Of a stretch of 64,000 nt of DNA, positions 56,589 through 64,000 are shown piece by piece. The notes under the pieces are model-generated. The model saw nothing but the letters and a program-made list of their open reading frames with translations, ran no database searches and was not told where the DNA came from. Each line of letters opens with the position of its first letter. Position 1 is the first letter of the stretch. A program made the translations under genes and the position numbers. The stretch comes from Amycolatopsis sp. cg9. GTDB taxonomy: Bacteria; Actinomycetota; Actinomycetes; Mycobacteriales; Pseudonocardiaceae. Location of the stretch: assembly GCF_041346945.1 (NCBI RefSeq), contig NZ_CP166850.1:8416501-8480500 (forward strand). Direction: 5' to 3'.

Positions 56589-57769
56589 ACCGAGGCCTCC
56601 TCGACGAGCGTCGGGTTCGCGAACAGCCGCTCGGCCGCCAGGTGCGCGGCTCCCCGCAGCGGGGCCTTCAGGCCGAGGCGGGACGGCACTACCCGGGCGT
56701 GGCCGAGCGGCCGGGCGGCGAGCTCGACGCGGACCGGCTCGACCAGCCACTCGCCGAGCTCGGCGAAGTAGCCGCCCAGCACGACGACGTCCGGGTCGAG
56801 CACGTCGACCACAGTGGACAGTGCGACGCCGAGGGCGACGCCGAGTTCGTGCACCGCGGTGACCGCGCGCTGGTCGCCGCGCCGGACGCGGAGTCCGAGC
56901 AGGCCGACCCGCCCTTCGACGCCGAGGGCGGGGTCGTGCAGCGGATCGCCGGGCGGCGCCGCGGCGCGCAGGACCGCGGCCAGGTTCGCCTTCGTCTCCA
57001 GGCACCCGGTCCGGCCGCACGCGCAGCGTTCGCCGGACGGGTCGACGGCGATGTGCCCGACCTCGCCCGCGAAACCGCGCGCGCCGCGCAGGATGGCGCC
57101 GCCGGAGACGAGCCCGCCGCCGACCGTCGTCCCGCCGCTGAGGTAGAACAGGTCGTCGGCCCCGTCGACCGATTCGGCGAGTGCGCCGAGGTTGGCATCG
57201 TTGTCAACGGCGATGGCCTCGGCCGGGAGATCCAGTCGCGCGGCCATCAGGCCGGCGATTTCGGCGTCCCGCCAGCGCAGCGCCGGCGCGAGTCTCAGCA
57301 CGGCGGCGGCCGAGTCGACCAGCCCCGGCACCGAGATCGCGACGCCGACCGGGTCGCCGGGCAGCACCTGGCGGGCCAGGTGGGCGAGCTCGTCCATGCC
57401 CCGCTGCAGCCCGAGCGCGGCGACGTCGACGGTCTCGGCCCGCTCGGCCAGCACCCGCCCGGAGAGATCCGTGACCACGGCCGCCAGCCGGTCGGCTTCG
57501 ATGCTCAAGGCCAGCGCGTACGCGTCTTCGCCGTGCAGCTCGACGAGCCGGCTGGGCCGCCCGTTGCCCGGGAGCACGCCCGCGGGGCGCACCAGCCCGC
57601 GCCCGGCGAGGTCGGTGAGCAGGCCGGGCACCGCCGACTTGGCGATCCCGCAGCGGGCGGCCAGCTGCGTGCGCGAGAGCGGTCCGCTCCGCAGCGCGCG
57701 CAGGACCGCGGCCAGGTTCGCGGTACGCGGGCTCGCCGGATCGGCTCGCCTCGCCCCGGTGACGGCCAC
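56585..57769 (-). CDS. ROK-family transcriptional regulator of the sugar operon
   Basis: 394 residues: N-terminal winged helix (RTANLAAVLRALRSGPLSRT, RCGIAKSAVPGLL, DLAGRGLVRPAG), then a ROK sugar-kinase-like fold with the zinc-site motif CACGRTGCLE near residue 255 and GHIAVDPSG. The ATP-binding parts are kept loosely, as is usual for repressors. The open frame reaches TTG 57850, but that TTG belongs to a -35 box. The GTG at 57769 follows TTGGGGG at the right spacing and is preferred. It is the first gene of the operon and probably represses it until the sugar is present. Confidence 0.85.
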   Translation of the reverse strand: MAVTGARRADPASPRTANLAAVLRALRSGPLSRTQLAARCGIAKSAVPGLLTDLAGRGLVRPAGVLPGNGRPSRLVELHGEDAYALALSIEADRLAAVVTDLSGRVLAERAETVDVAALGLQRGMDELAHLARQVLPGDPVGVAISVPGLVDSAAAVLRLAPALRWRDAEIAGLMAARLDLPAEAIAVDNDANLGALAESVDGADDLFYLSGGTTVGGGLVSGGAILRGARGFAGEVGHIAVDPSGERCACGRTGCLETKANLAAVLRAAAPPGDPLHDPALGVEGRVGLLGLRVRRGDQRAVTAVHELGVALGVALSTVVDVLDPDVVVLGGYFAELGEWLVEPVRVELAARPLGHARVVPSRLGLKAPLRGAAHLAAERLFANPTLVEEASV

Positions 57770-57821
57770 GGTGCCCCCAACTTGTGCTGTCTGCTGAACG
57801 GACTTTGTCGCCCAGGCAGCG

Positions 57822-57850
57822 AAAGTAGGGTGGCGCGCATCACTCGTCAA
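57822..57850 (-). promoter_or_regulatory. Strong sigma-70-type promoter of the sugar operon
   Basis: On the minus strand TTGACG (57850-57845) is followed by exactly 17 bp and TACTTT (57827-57822). This is near-consensus for a vegetative actinomycete promoter, and it lies about 53 bp upstream of the ROK start codon at 57769. It probably drives the whole ROK-ABC-dehydrogenase operon and would be the natural target of ROK repression. Confidence 0.65.
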
Positions 57851-58013
57851 GGTGAGGGAGTCGCTGATTGCCCGGTTTTCACCCGGATAGACGTGCGAAA
57901 CCGGACAGACTTTCGATCGAAGAGTGCAAAAGTGTGTCCGATCCTGACGTTACTACGCGGGGTTGCTCAGCGACCGAACGTGAGACCGCGACGGTGGCGG
58001 ACGGCCGGCGAGC

Positions 58014-58069
58014 GTCGCGAATGACTCATTGGGGACCTCGGAGGTCGCGAATGAGTCATTCGCGACCTC
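58014..58069. repeat. GAATGACTCATTC-family palindromes downstream of the second ROK gene
   Basis: GTCGCGAATGACTCATTGGGGAC (58014-58036) is followed by GAGGTCGCGAATGAGTCATTCGCGACCTC (58041-58069; 14-bp perfect arms around a central G). The arrangement matches the repeats after the CIS regulator gene. It is 9 bp from the stop of the minus-strand ROK gene, so it probably terminates that transcript. Bases 57851-58013 contain no coding frame that I would accept. Confidence 0.6.
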
Positions 58070-58077
58070 CGGGCCGG

Positions 58078-59280
58078 TCAGCTGCTCAGCGTGAAGGCCC
58101 GGTCCGTCGCCGACCAGGCCGCGCCGATGACCCCCGCCGTCTCGCCCAGCTCCGACAGCACGATCGGCAGGTTGCCCGTCGCCAGCGGCAGCGAGCGCCG
58201 GTACACCGCGCTGCGGACCTCGGCCAGCAGCTGGTGCCCGAGCTGCGCGACCCCGCCGCCGATCACGACCATGCCCGGGTTGATGAAGCAGACCAGCGAG
58301 GCGATGACCTGGCCGAGCCGGCGGCCGCCGTCGCGGATGAGGTTGACCGCGCCGAAGTCGCCCGCCGCCGCCGCGCGGCCGACGTCACGGGCCGTGACCG
58401 CGCCGCCGTCCGCGGCCACCTCGGCCAGGTGGGCCGAACGGCCGCTGCGGGCCAGCGCCAGGCCGTCGCGGGCCAGCGCGGCACCGCCGAAGTAGGCCTC
58501 CAGGCAGCCGACCTCGCCGCACGCGCAGGTCGGCCCGAAGTCGTCGAGCCGGATGTGCCCGATGTCGCCCGCCGTGCCCGCGACCCCGCGGTACACCTTG
58601 CCGCCGAGCACGATGCCGCAGCCGATCCCGGTGCCGATCTTCACGAACATCAGGTCGTCGGTCGAGCGCGCGACCCCGGCGTGCCGCTCCCCGAGCGCCA
58701 TCGCGTTGACGTCGTTGTCCACCGCGACCGGGCAGCCCCACAGCCCGCCGAGGTGGTCGCGCACGCTGAACCGGTCCCACCCGGGCATGATCGGCGGCGC
58801 GACGGCCATGCCCTCGGCGAAGCTGACCGGCCCCGGCAGCCCGATCCCGGCCGCGACCAGCCGCCCGGGCGCTTCGTCCCGCACCTTCTCGGCGAGCGCG
58901 GCGACCCGCCGCAGCACCGGGTGCGGCCCCTGGCGCACGTCGCAGTCCTCGACGGCGTGCGCGAGCACCTCGCACGAGGCGTCGGTGACCGCCACCCCGA
59001 CCGACGTCGCGCCGACGTCCACCGCGAGCACCCGCAGCTCCCCGGACAGCCGGACCAGCGTCGACCGCCGCCCGCCGCGGCTGGCCGACGGGCCCGCGGC
59101 TTCGACGAGCCCGACCTCGGCGAGCCGGGCCACCTCGGCCCCCACCCGCGCCCGCGGCAGCTCGAGCCGCTCCCCCAGTTCGACCCGTGACATCGGGCCC
59201 TCGTCCCGCAGCAGGGTGAGCAACCGCGTCTGGTGCCGGGTTTCGACCATCGAGTGCTCCGTGCCGGATACCGCGCTCAT
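58078..59280 (-). CDS. Second ROK-family transcriptional regulator/kinase-like protein
   Basis: 400 residues. An N-terminal winged helix (LLTLLRDEGPMSRVELGERL, LPRARVGAEVARLAEVGLV) precedes a ROK domain: LAVDVGATSVGVAVTD (phosphate-1), IGLPGPVSFAEG, DNDVNAMALGE, GTGIGCGIVLGG, IGHIRLDDFG and the zinc-binding CACGEVGCLEAY. GHIRL is the family's active-site His region. The ATG at 59280 follows GAGG at close spacing. It lies upstream of the sugar operon in the same direction, separated from the first ROK gene by the promoter and palindromes, so it is a separate transcription unit. Its sugar ligand is unknown. Confidence 0.85.
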   Translation of the reverse strand: MSAVSGTEHSMVETRHQTRLLTLLRDEGPMSRVELGERLELPRARVGAEVARLAEVGLVEAAGPSASRGGRRSTLVRLSGELRVLAVDVGATSVGVAVTDASCEVLAHAVEDCDVRQGPHPVLRRVAALAEKVRDEAPGRLVAAGIGLPGPVSFAEGMAVAPPIMPGWDRFSVRDHLGGLWGCPVAVDNDVNAMALGERHAGVARSTDDLMFVKIGTGIGCGIVLGGKVYRGVAGTAGDIGHIRLDDFGPTCACGEVGCLEAYFGGAALARDGLALARSGRSAHLAEVAADGGAVTARDVGRAAAAGDFGAVNLIRDGGRRLGQVIASLVCFINPGMVVIGGGVAQLGHQLLAEVRSAVYRRSLPLATGNLPIVLSELGETAGVIGAAWSATDRAFTLSS

Positions 59281-59527
59281 TCGCCTCAGCCTACTGCGTC
59301 GGGCGGCGGACCTCGCCGCGTCCCGAGTGGACGGACCCCCCGGCACCGGCTCCGGCCGCGGTCCGCGATTTTCCTCCCTGCTCAAATGAAGGCGAAAATG
59401 AACGGTTTCCCACTTCCGCTCAGGAAAGCAATTCCGGCCGCAAATATCGTTGTGGTCTTGGAAATGGCGGCTCTACCATGCGGCAAGGGACAAATACGAC
59501 AAGTCTCCGTCCGCCGGGGAGGGCAGC

Positions 59528-62476
59528 GTGGATTTCCGCGTCCTGGGACCGATCCGCCTGGACACGGGCGGCCGGCCCGTCGAGCTCGGCGAACCACGCC
59601 GCCAGGCGGTGCTCGCCGTGCTGCTGTTCGAGGCGGGCCGGACCGTCGGGGTGGACGTGCTCGTGGACCGGGTCTGGGGCGAATCGCCGCCCCAGCAGGT
59701 CCGCCGGTCGCTGCAGGCCCACATCACCCGGATCCGGCGCGTGCTCGAACAGGCCGATCCCGGAGGTGCCCGGGTGGCAAGGGATTCCGGCGGCTACCGC
59801 CTCGTCGTCCGGCCCGAGCAGGTCGACGTCTTCCGGTTCCGGAGCGTCCTGCGCGAACACCCCGCCGACGCCACCGCGCTGCGGACGGCCCTTTCGCTGT
59901 GGCAAGGCGAACCGCTGGCCGGGCTGCGCGGGCACTGGGCGGAACGGACCCGGCGCGCCCTGCGCCAGGAACACGCGGACGCCGTCGTGGCGTGGGCCGA
60001 AGCCGAAATCCGCGCCGGCGACGCGGCGTCGACGATTGCGCGGCTGATCGAGCTTTCCGACGAAAACCCGTTGCAGGAACGGGCCGCCGCGGCGTTGATG
60101 CGCGCGTTCTACGCCGTCGGCCGCGGTGCCGACGCCCTCGCCGTTTTCGAGCGGACCCGGCGGGCGCTGCGCGACGACCTCGGCGTGGACCCCGGCCCCG
60201 GGCTCGCCGCCGTGCACGAAGCCGTGCTGCGCCACGACCTCGCGACGGCCGCCGTGGCCCCCGTCGCCGTCCCCGCGCAGCTGCCCGCCGACGCCACCGC
60301 GTTCATCGGGCGCGCCGGCGAACTGGCCGAGCTCGACCGGGCGGCCGCCGGGACCGGGGACGAGCCGGTGGTCGTCTGCGTCACCGGCTCGCCCGGCGCG
60401 GGCAAGACCGCCACGGCCGTGCACTGGGGGCACCGCGCCCGCGACCGCTTCCCGGACGGGCAGCTCTACCTCGACCTGTGCGGGTACGACCCGGGCGAAC
60501 CGCTGTCAGCCACCGACGCGCTGGCCGTGCTGCTGACCGCGGTGCTGCCCCCGGGCACGGAAATCCCGCTGCGGCAGGACGAACGCGCCGCCCGGTTCCG
60601 CACCGCGGTCGCGGGCCGGCGGCTGCTCGTCGTGCTGGACAACGCGGCGACCGTCGAGCAGGTCCGGCCGCTGCTGCCGGGCACGGCCAGCTGCGTCGTC
60701 GTGGTCACCAGCCGGGACTCGCTCGCCGGGCTGGTGGCGCTGCACGGCGCGCACCGCGTCGAGCTCGACCGGCTGCCGGGTGCCGACGCGGTCGCGTTGC
60801 TGCGGCGGCTGATCGGCGACCGGGTGGCCGCGGAACCGGCGGCCGCGGCGGCGCTGGCCGAGCGGTGCGTGCGGCTGCCGCTGACCCTGCGCCTGGCCGC
60901 GGAGCACGCCGTGTCCCGGCCGGCGACGCCGCTGTCCCGGCTGGTCGAGGAGCTGCGTGCGGCCCAGGACACCCTCGACGTGCTCAGTGGCGGCGGGGAC
61001 AGCCGGGCCGCCGTCCGCGCGGTCTTCTCGTGGTCGTTGCGGCAGCTGAGCCCCGACGCCAACCGCGCGTTCGCCGCCCTGGGACGGCACCCGGCGCCGC
61101 TGTTCGACGCCCACGCGCTGGCGGCGCTCGCGGACCGCCCGCTCGAGGACGCCCGGCGCCTGCTGGACGTCCTCGTCCGCGCGCACCTGGTCCACGCCGC
61201 CGGCGCCGACCGCTACGGCATGCACGACCTGCTCAAGGCCTACGCCGCGGAAGCCGGCGGCGAGTTCGGGCTGGACGGGGTCTACCGCTACTACTTCGCG
61301 ACCGCCGGCGCGGCGATGGACCGGCTCTACCCGGGCGAGACCCACCGGCGGCCGGCCGTGCCCACCGCCGTCAGCCCGGTACCGGCGTTCCCGGACACCG
61401 AGGCCGCGCGCGAGTGGCTGGACGCGGAACTGCCCGCCGTCCAGGCTCTCGTCGCCCATGCGGCGACGCGGGGCCGTCCGGAACACGCCGTGACGCTGTC
61501 GGCGGTGCTCTACCGCTACCTCGACGGCCACCACGAGGCGGCGGCGCTGGTGATCAACACCCACGCGCGGGAGGCGGCGCACGCCACCGGCGACCGCGCG
61601 GCCGAGGCCAACGCGCGCATGGCGCTGGGCAACGTGCACAACCAGGCCGGCCGCGGCGAGCCGGCGGCGGCGGAAACGTGGGCGGCCCACGCGCTGTACG
61701 AGGAGATCGGCGACGTGCTCGGCCAGGCGCGCGCACTCGGCAACGTCGGCATGCTCGAGGAGAGCGCGGGCCGCTACCTCGCGGCGACCGGCTACTTCGA
61801 GCGGGCGCTGGCGATGTTCGACCGGATCGGCGACACGAGCGGCCGCGCGCACTTCCTCACCCGCCTCGGCACGGTCGAGGTCCGCACCGGCCACGCCACG
61901 GCGGCCCACGACCACCTGCGGCAGGCACTGGCGCTGCACCGCCGGGCCGGCCACCGCTTCGGCGAGGCGTGGGTGCAGCTCGGCCTGGGCGAACTGGCCG
62001 CCGCCGAGGGCCGCCCCGCCGAATCCGTCCGCCGCCACGCGGAAGCGGCCGGCGTGTTCGGCGTCCTGGGCCACAGCGGCAGCGAAGCCTGGGCGATCGA
62101 CGGCCTCGGCCGCGCGGAAGCACAGGCCGCCCACCTCTTCGACGCGGCAGGCCACCACCGCCTGGCACTGGACCTGTTCCGCCGCAACGGCGACCGCGTC
62201 GGCGAGGCGTGGGCCCTGAACGGCCTGGGCGAAGCGTGCCACGCGTGCGGCTACGCGGTGACGGCCCGCGAGAACTTCGCGTCGGCGCTGCTGCTGGCCA
62301 TCCGGACGGAGTGCCGCGACCAGCTCGCCCGCGCCCACCACGGCCTCGCCCGCACCATCGCCGCCACCGACCCCGAGGGCGCACGGGAGCACTACGAGCT
62401 GGCGATCGGCATCTACGCGGAGCTGGAACTGGCGGCCGCCGACGGGATCCGCACAGAACTGGCGAGCTTGGGCTGA
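59528..62476 (+). CDS. AfsR/SARP-family regulator with NB-ARC and TPR domains
   Basis: 982 residues: winged-helix (about 1-90; VDFRVLGPIRLDTGGRPVEL), BTAD (95-245), NB-ARC with Walker A TGSPGAGKTATA near residue 287 and LLVVLDNAATVEQVRPLLPG, then a TPR region from about 620 (LGNVHNQAGRGEPAAAETWA, LGLGELAAAEGRPAESVRRH, LNGLGEACHACGYAVTAREN). It is a signal-gated activator of the same build as the CIS regulator. GTG 59528 follows GGAGGG and begins VDFRVLG, the standard SARP start; the frame opens further upstream. An insertion sequence lies directly at its 3' end: the TGA at 62474-62476 is the stop and also the left target copy of that element. Target genes are not evident nearby. Confidence 0.85.
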   Translation: MDFRVLGPIRLDTGGRPVELGEPRRQAVLAVLLFEAGRTVGVDVLVDRVWGESPPQQVRRSLQAHITRIRRVLEQADPGGARVARDSGGYRLVVRPEQVDVFRFRSVLREHPADATALRTALSLWQGEPLAGLRGHWAERTRRALRQEHADAVVAWAEAEIRAGDAASTIARLIELSDENPLQERAAAALMRAFYAVGRGADALAVFERTRRALRDDLGVDPGPGLAAVHEAVLRHDLATAAVAPVAVPAQLPADATAFIGRAGELAELDRAAAGTGDEPVVVCVTGSPGAGKTATAVHWGHRARDRFPDGQLYLDLCGYDPGEPLSATDALAVLLTAVLPPGTEIPLRQDERAARFRTAVAGRRLLVVLDNAATVEQVRPLLPGTASCVVVVTSRDSLAGLVALHGAHRVELDRLPGADAVALLRRLIGDRVAAEPAAAAALAERCVRLPLTLRLAAEHAVSRPATPLSRLVEELRAAQDTLDVLSGGGDSRAAVRAVFSWSLRQLSPDANRAFAALGRHPAPLFDAHALAALADRPLEDARRLLDVLVRAHLVHAAGADRYGMHDLLKAYAAEAGGEFGLDGVYRYYFATAGAAMDRLYPGETHRRPAVPTAVSPVPAFPDTEAAREWLDAELPAVQALVAHAATRGRPEHAVTLSAVLYRYLDGHHEAAALVINTHAREAAHATGDRAAEANARMALGNVHNQAGRGEPAAAETWAAHALYEEIGDVLGQARALGNVGMLEESAGRYLAATGYFERALAMFDRIGDTSGRAHFLTRLGTVEVRTGHATAAHDHLRQALALHRRAGHRFGEAWVQLGLGELAAAEGRPAESVRRHAEAAGVFGVLGHSGSEAWAIDGLGRAEAQAAHLFDAAGHHRLALDLFRRNGDRVGEAWALNGLGEACHACGYAVTARENFASALLLAIRTECRDQLARAHHGLARTIAATDPEGAREHYELAIGIYAELELAAADGIRTELASLG

Positions 62477-62494
62477 GACCTGGTCTCAAAACTT
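62477..62494 (+). repeat. Left terminal inverted repeat of the IS5-family element
   Basis: GACCTGGTCTCAAAACTT. The first nine bases are identical to the other end, and the target copy TGA precedes it directly. Confidence 0.75.
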
Positions 62495-62547
62495 GAGGGT
62501 GTGTCACTGCGTAACCTGCCGGTCCTGGTCGTCGATCGTGGGCAGTC

Positions 62548-63388
62548 GTGGCGAAGACGACGCAGCAGCTGCGGGTCGAAGACCGGCTCTGGGAGCTGAT
62601 CGAACCCCTGATCCCGCCCCGACCAGCGCCGCGCGGTCCGGGTGGGCGGCCCGGATCGATGACCGTGCCGCGCTGGAGGGGATCTTGTTCGTGCTCGACA
62701 CCGGCTGCCGCTGGCGAGACCTACCCGAGCAGCTCGGATGCGGTTCCGGGCACACCGCGTGGCGGCGGTTACGTGAGTGGCAGGGCGCCGGCGTGTGGGA
62801 CCGGCTGCACCAGCTCGTGCTCGACGAGCTGTCCGACATCGACGAGCTCGACTGGACCAGAGGCTGCATCGACGCGGTGTCGGTGCGGTCGAAAAGGGGG
62901 GCGAGCTGACCGGCCGCAGCCCCACTGACCGGGGTAAAGCCGGCTCCGAGCACCACGCTCTGTGCGACGCGAACGGGCTACCGCCGCACATCATGTTGTC
63001 GGCGGCAAACACCCACGACAGCATGCTGTTCGAGCCGCTGCTGGACACGAACCCGACCGTGCGCGGCCACCACGGCCGGGCGGGCCGGCCACGATGCCGA
63101 CCGGACAAGCTGCACGCCGACAAGGGCTTGAACTACCGCCGCTGCCGCCGCTACCTGACCCGCCGCGGTATCAAGGTCCGTATCGCCCGGCGCGGGATTG
63201 AGGGCAAGTCCCGCCCCGGCCGGGTCCGCTGGGTCGTCGAACGCACCATCTCCTGGCTGCTGCGGTTCAAACGCCTCGGGCTGCGCTACGACCGGACCGA
63301 ACGCACCACGCTGGCGCTACTCACGCTGGCCTGCACCGTGATCAACGTCCGCCGGCTCATAAGGAGCGAGCTCTGCGACCAGGTCTGA
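62548..63388 (+). pseudogene. IS5-family transposase, disrupted frame
   Basis: The protein is spread over three frames. It opens at GTG 62548 with KTTQQLRVEDRLWELIEPLI and PPRPAPRGPGGRP. It then continues one frame back (IDDRAALEGILFVLDTGCRW, RDLPEQLGCGSGHTAWRRL, DELDWTRGCIDAVSV) and later one frame back again (GELTGRSPTDRGKAGSEHHA ... VRWVVERTISWLLRFKRLGL). The DDE triad is plausible: Asp at 62871-62873, Asp at 63119-63121 (HADKG) and Glu at 63239-63241 (VVERT). The second shift lies at AAAAGGGGGG, a typical -1 slippery site. The first, at CGGCCCGGATC, is more like a 1-base deletion, so the enzyme is probably inactive. Confidence 0.75.
63368..63385 (-). repeat. Right terminal inverted repeat of the IS5-family element
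   Basis: Read on the minus strand as GACCTGGTCGCAGAGCTC. It matches the left end at 14 of 18 positions and overlaps the last codons of the transposase frame. Confidence 0.75.
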
Positions 63389-63618
63389 CGCATCCGTTCA
63401 CTCGTTTGGGATACATCGGTAGCTCCGTGTCGTTGGGTGGGGGTGACCGGTGAGCTTCTGAGCGCGGAGCAGGTCCTCGGGTCGGCACGGGGCCCCCGTC
63501 ACCACGAGGGAGATCGATCTCCTGGAGGAGGCTGCAGCCGCGTTGCTGACGGCACCATCGACGGGGATGAACGAGCACTCTCGTCGGGAAGTGATCAGCC
63601 ATCGGTGGGGCCGCCTCT

Positions 63619-64000
63619 TCAGAGGCGTTCGATGCGGTCGGCCTGCGGGCCCCGGTCGCTCTGACGCACCGCGTACCGGACCCGGTCACCCTTCCGCAGC
63701 GGCTCCGACCCCATGACCACGGACACGTGGGCGAAGAGATCGTCGCCGCCTGCGTCCGGGGTGATGAAGCCGAAGCCGCGGTCGCCGTCGTAGCGCGCGA
63801 CGACGCCCTCGCCGCCTCGTACGGGCACGTCCCGCGCCGCCGGCCCTGCGGCCGCGGCAGGTGCCGACCGCTGCGGCGCCGTCTGGGGCTCGGCGCCCCG
63901 GACCAGGTGCACGTCGCGGGCCTGCGGGCCCTTGTCTCCACTAGCCACCTCGTAGGCGACGCGGTCGCCCTCCGCGAGCCACGTCAGCCCCTCGGCCAGG
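63619..64000 (-). CDS. Protein with two cold-shock domains (N-terminal part beyond the window)
   Basis: The visible 126 residues contain the end of one cold-shock domain (LAEGLTWLAEGDRVAYEVAS, GDKGPQARDVHLV), a linker rich in Ala and Pro (QTAPQRSAPAAAAGPAA), and a second complete domain: GEGVVARYDGDRGFGFITPD with the RNP1 motif GFGFI and DLFAHVSVV with the RNP2 motif, ending DRGPQADRIERL. Cold-shock domains bind single-stranded RNA or DNA. Single-domain CspA proteins are usual; a two-domain version is less common. A GTG at 63948 lies inside the first domain and is not the true start. The real start is beyond base 64000. Confidence 0.85.
   Translation of the reverse strand, partial: LAEGLTWLAEGDRVAYEVASGDKGPQARDVHLVRGAEPQTAPQRSAPAAAAGPAARDVPVRGGEGVVARYDGDRGFGFITPDAGGDDLFAHVSVVMGSEPLRKGDRVRYAVRQSDRGPQADRIERL

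Larger units (their letters stand above)
62477..63385 (+). mobile_element. IS5-family insertion sequence (IS427-like), 909 bp, with TGA target duplication
   Basis: The ends are GACCTGGTCTCAAAACTT (62477-62494) and, read inwards on the other strand, GACCTGGTCGCAGAGCTC (63385-63368), matching at 14 of 18 positions with the first nine identical. TGA flanks both ends (62474-62476 and 63386-63388), which fits a TNA target duplication. The transposase on the plus strand belongs to the IS5 family by its motifs. The left TGA is the stop codon of the SARP gene, so insertion did not change that protein. The right TGA completes the transposase frame. Confidence 0.8.

Noticed and set aside
57770..57850. 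N-terminal 27-residue extension of the first ROK regulator from TTG 57850
   Set aside because: The TTG is the start of a -35 box with a matching -10 at 17 bp, and GTG 57769 has a good Shine-Dalgarno.
63389..63618. Possible short plus-strand coding frame (EIDLLEEAAAALLTAPSTG) after the insertion sequence
   Set aside because: The fragment looks protein-like but has no convincing start, no Shine-Dalgarno, and runs into the antisense of the cold-shock gene. It could be a relic cut by the insertion; support is too weak to list.
1..64000. tRNA and rRNA genes
   Set aside because: I looked for cloverleaf-like segments with GTTCRANNC T-loops and for conserved rRNA stretches and found none I could support by eye. 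A tRNAscan run would settle this.

Overview
The window looks like chromosomal DNA of a very GC-rich actinomycete. NRPS/PKS genes, three SARP/AfsR-type regulators, Tat and lipoprotein signals, many GTG starts and GTGA/ATGA stop-start overlaps all fit Pseudonocardiales, and an Amycolatopsis-like genus is my best guess. That guess comes from gene content and style only, with no database check.

Region 1 (1-10.8 kb) is part of a hybrid NRPS-PKS cluster read on the minus strand. Two A-T-C proteins and an MbtH protein lie upstream of a stand-alone A-T protein, whose stop overlaps the start of a KS-containing PKS gene that runs off the left edge. A short SARP regulator on the plus strand sits inside the cluster. 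The architecture suggests a tripeptide handed to a polyketide synthase.

Region 2 (10.8-17.7 kb) is housekeeping or accessory metabolism. It holds a small membrane protein, a coupled plus-strand operon (a putative 21-residue leader peptide, an APC transporter, a small membrane protein, an M20 peptidase), a DUF4288-like protein, an SDR and an alpha/beta hydrolase divergent from a LysR regulator.

Region 3 (17.7-39.0 kb) is the most unusual. A tightly overlapping minus-strand operon of 17 genes encodes a phage-tail-like contractile injection system (CIS): sheath, tube, VgrG-like spike, PAAR-like tip, gp25-like and J-like baseplate proteins, plus several unrecognised large proteins. One of these carries a plausible PD-(D/E)xK nuclease motif and is a candidate cargo. 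The 3' end of the same operon encodes a protein with a striking Lys/Glu/Asp/Ser tract, a degenerate ATP-grasp-like protein, a full ATP-grasp ligase and a 2OG-Fe(II)-type oxygenase. I read this as a possible peptide-modification cassette wired into a CIS. A divergent AfsR/SARP regulator gene is separated from the operon by three GTCGACA heptamers spaced exactly 11 bp apart, the spacing of SARP operators.

Region 4 (39.0-43.1 kb) has two large unknown proteins, one with membrane segments, and a small tail-anchored protein.

Region 5 (43.1-59.3 kb) is a carbohydrate utilisation locus on the minus strand. It runs from a ROK regulator with a good promoter through a ribose-type ABC importer (ATPase, permease, binding lipoprotein), a Gfo/Idh/MocA dehydrogenase and two sugar isomerase-like proteins. 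It continues with a Tat-exported two-domain multicopper oxidase, a giant secreted ThuA/sorbosone-dehydrogenase/PKD/DUF1080 protein and a secreted cupredoxin with Ig-like repeats. A second ROK gene lies upstream.

Region 6 (59.5-64 kb) has a third SARP/TPR regulator. An IS5-family element with a TGA target duplication has inserted exactly at its stop codon; the transposase reading frame is broken. A protein with two cold-shock domains runs off the right edge. Palindromic intergenic repeats built on GAATGACTCATTC occur after two genes. I saw no tRNA, rRNA or CRISPR array.
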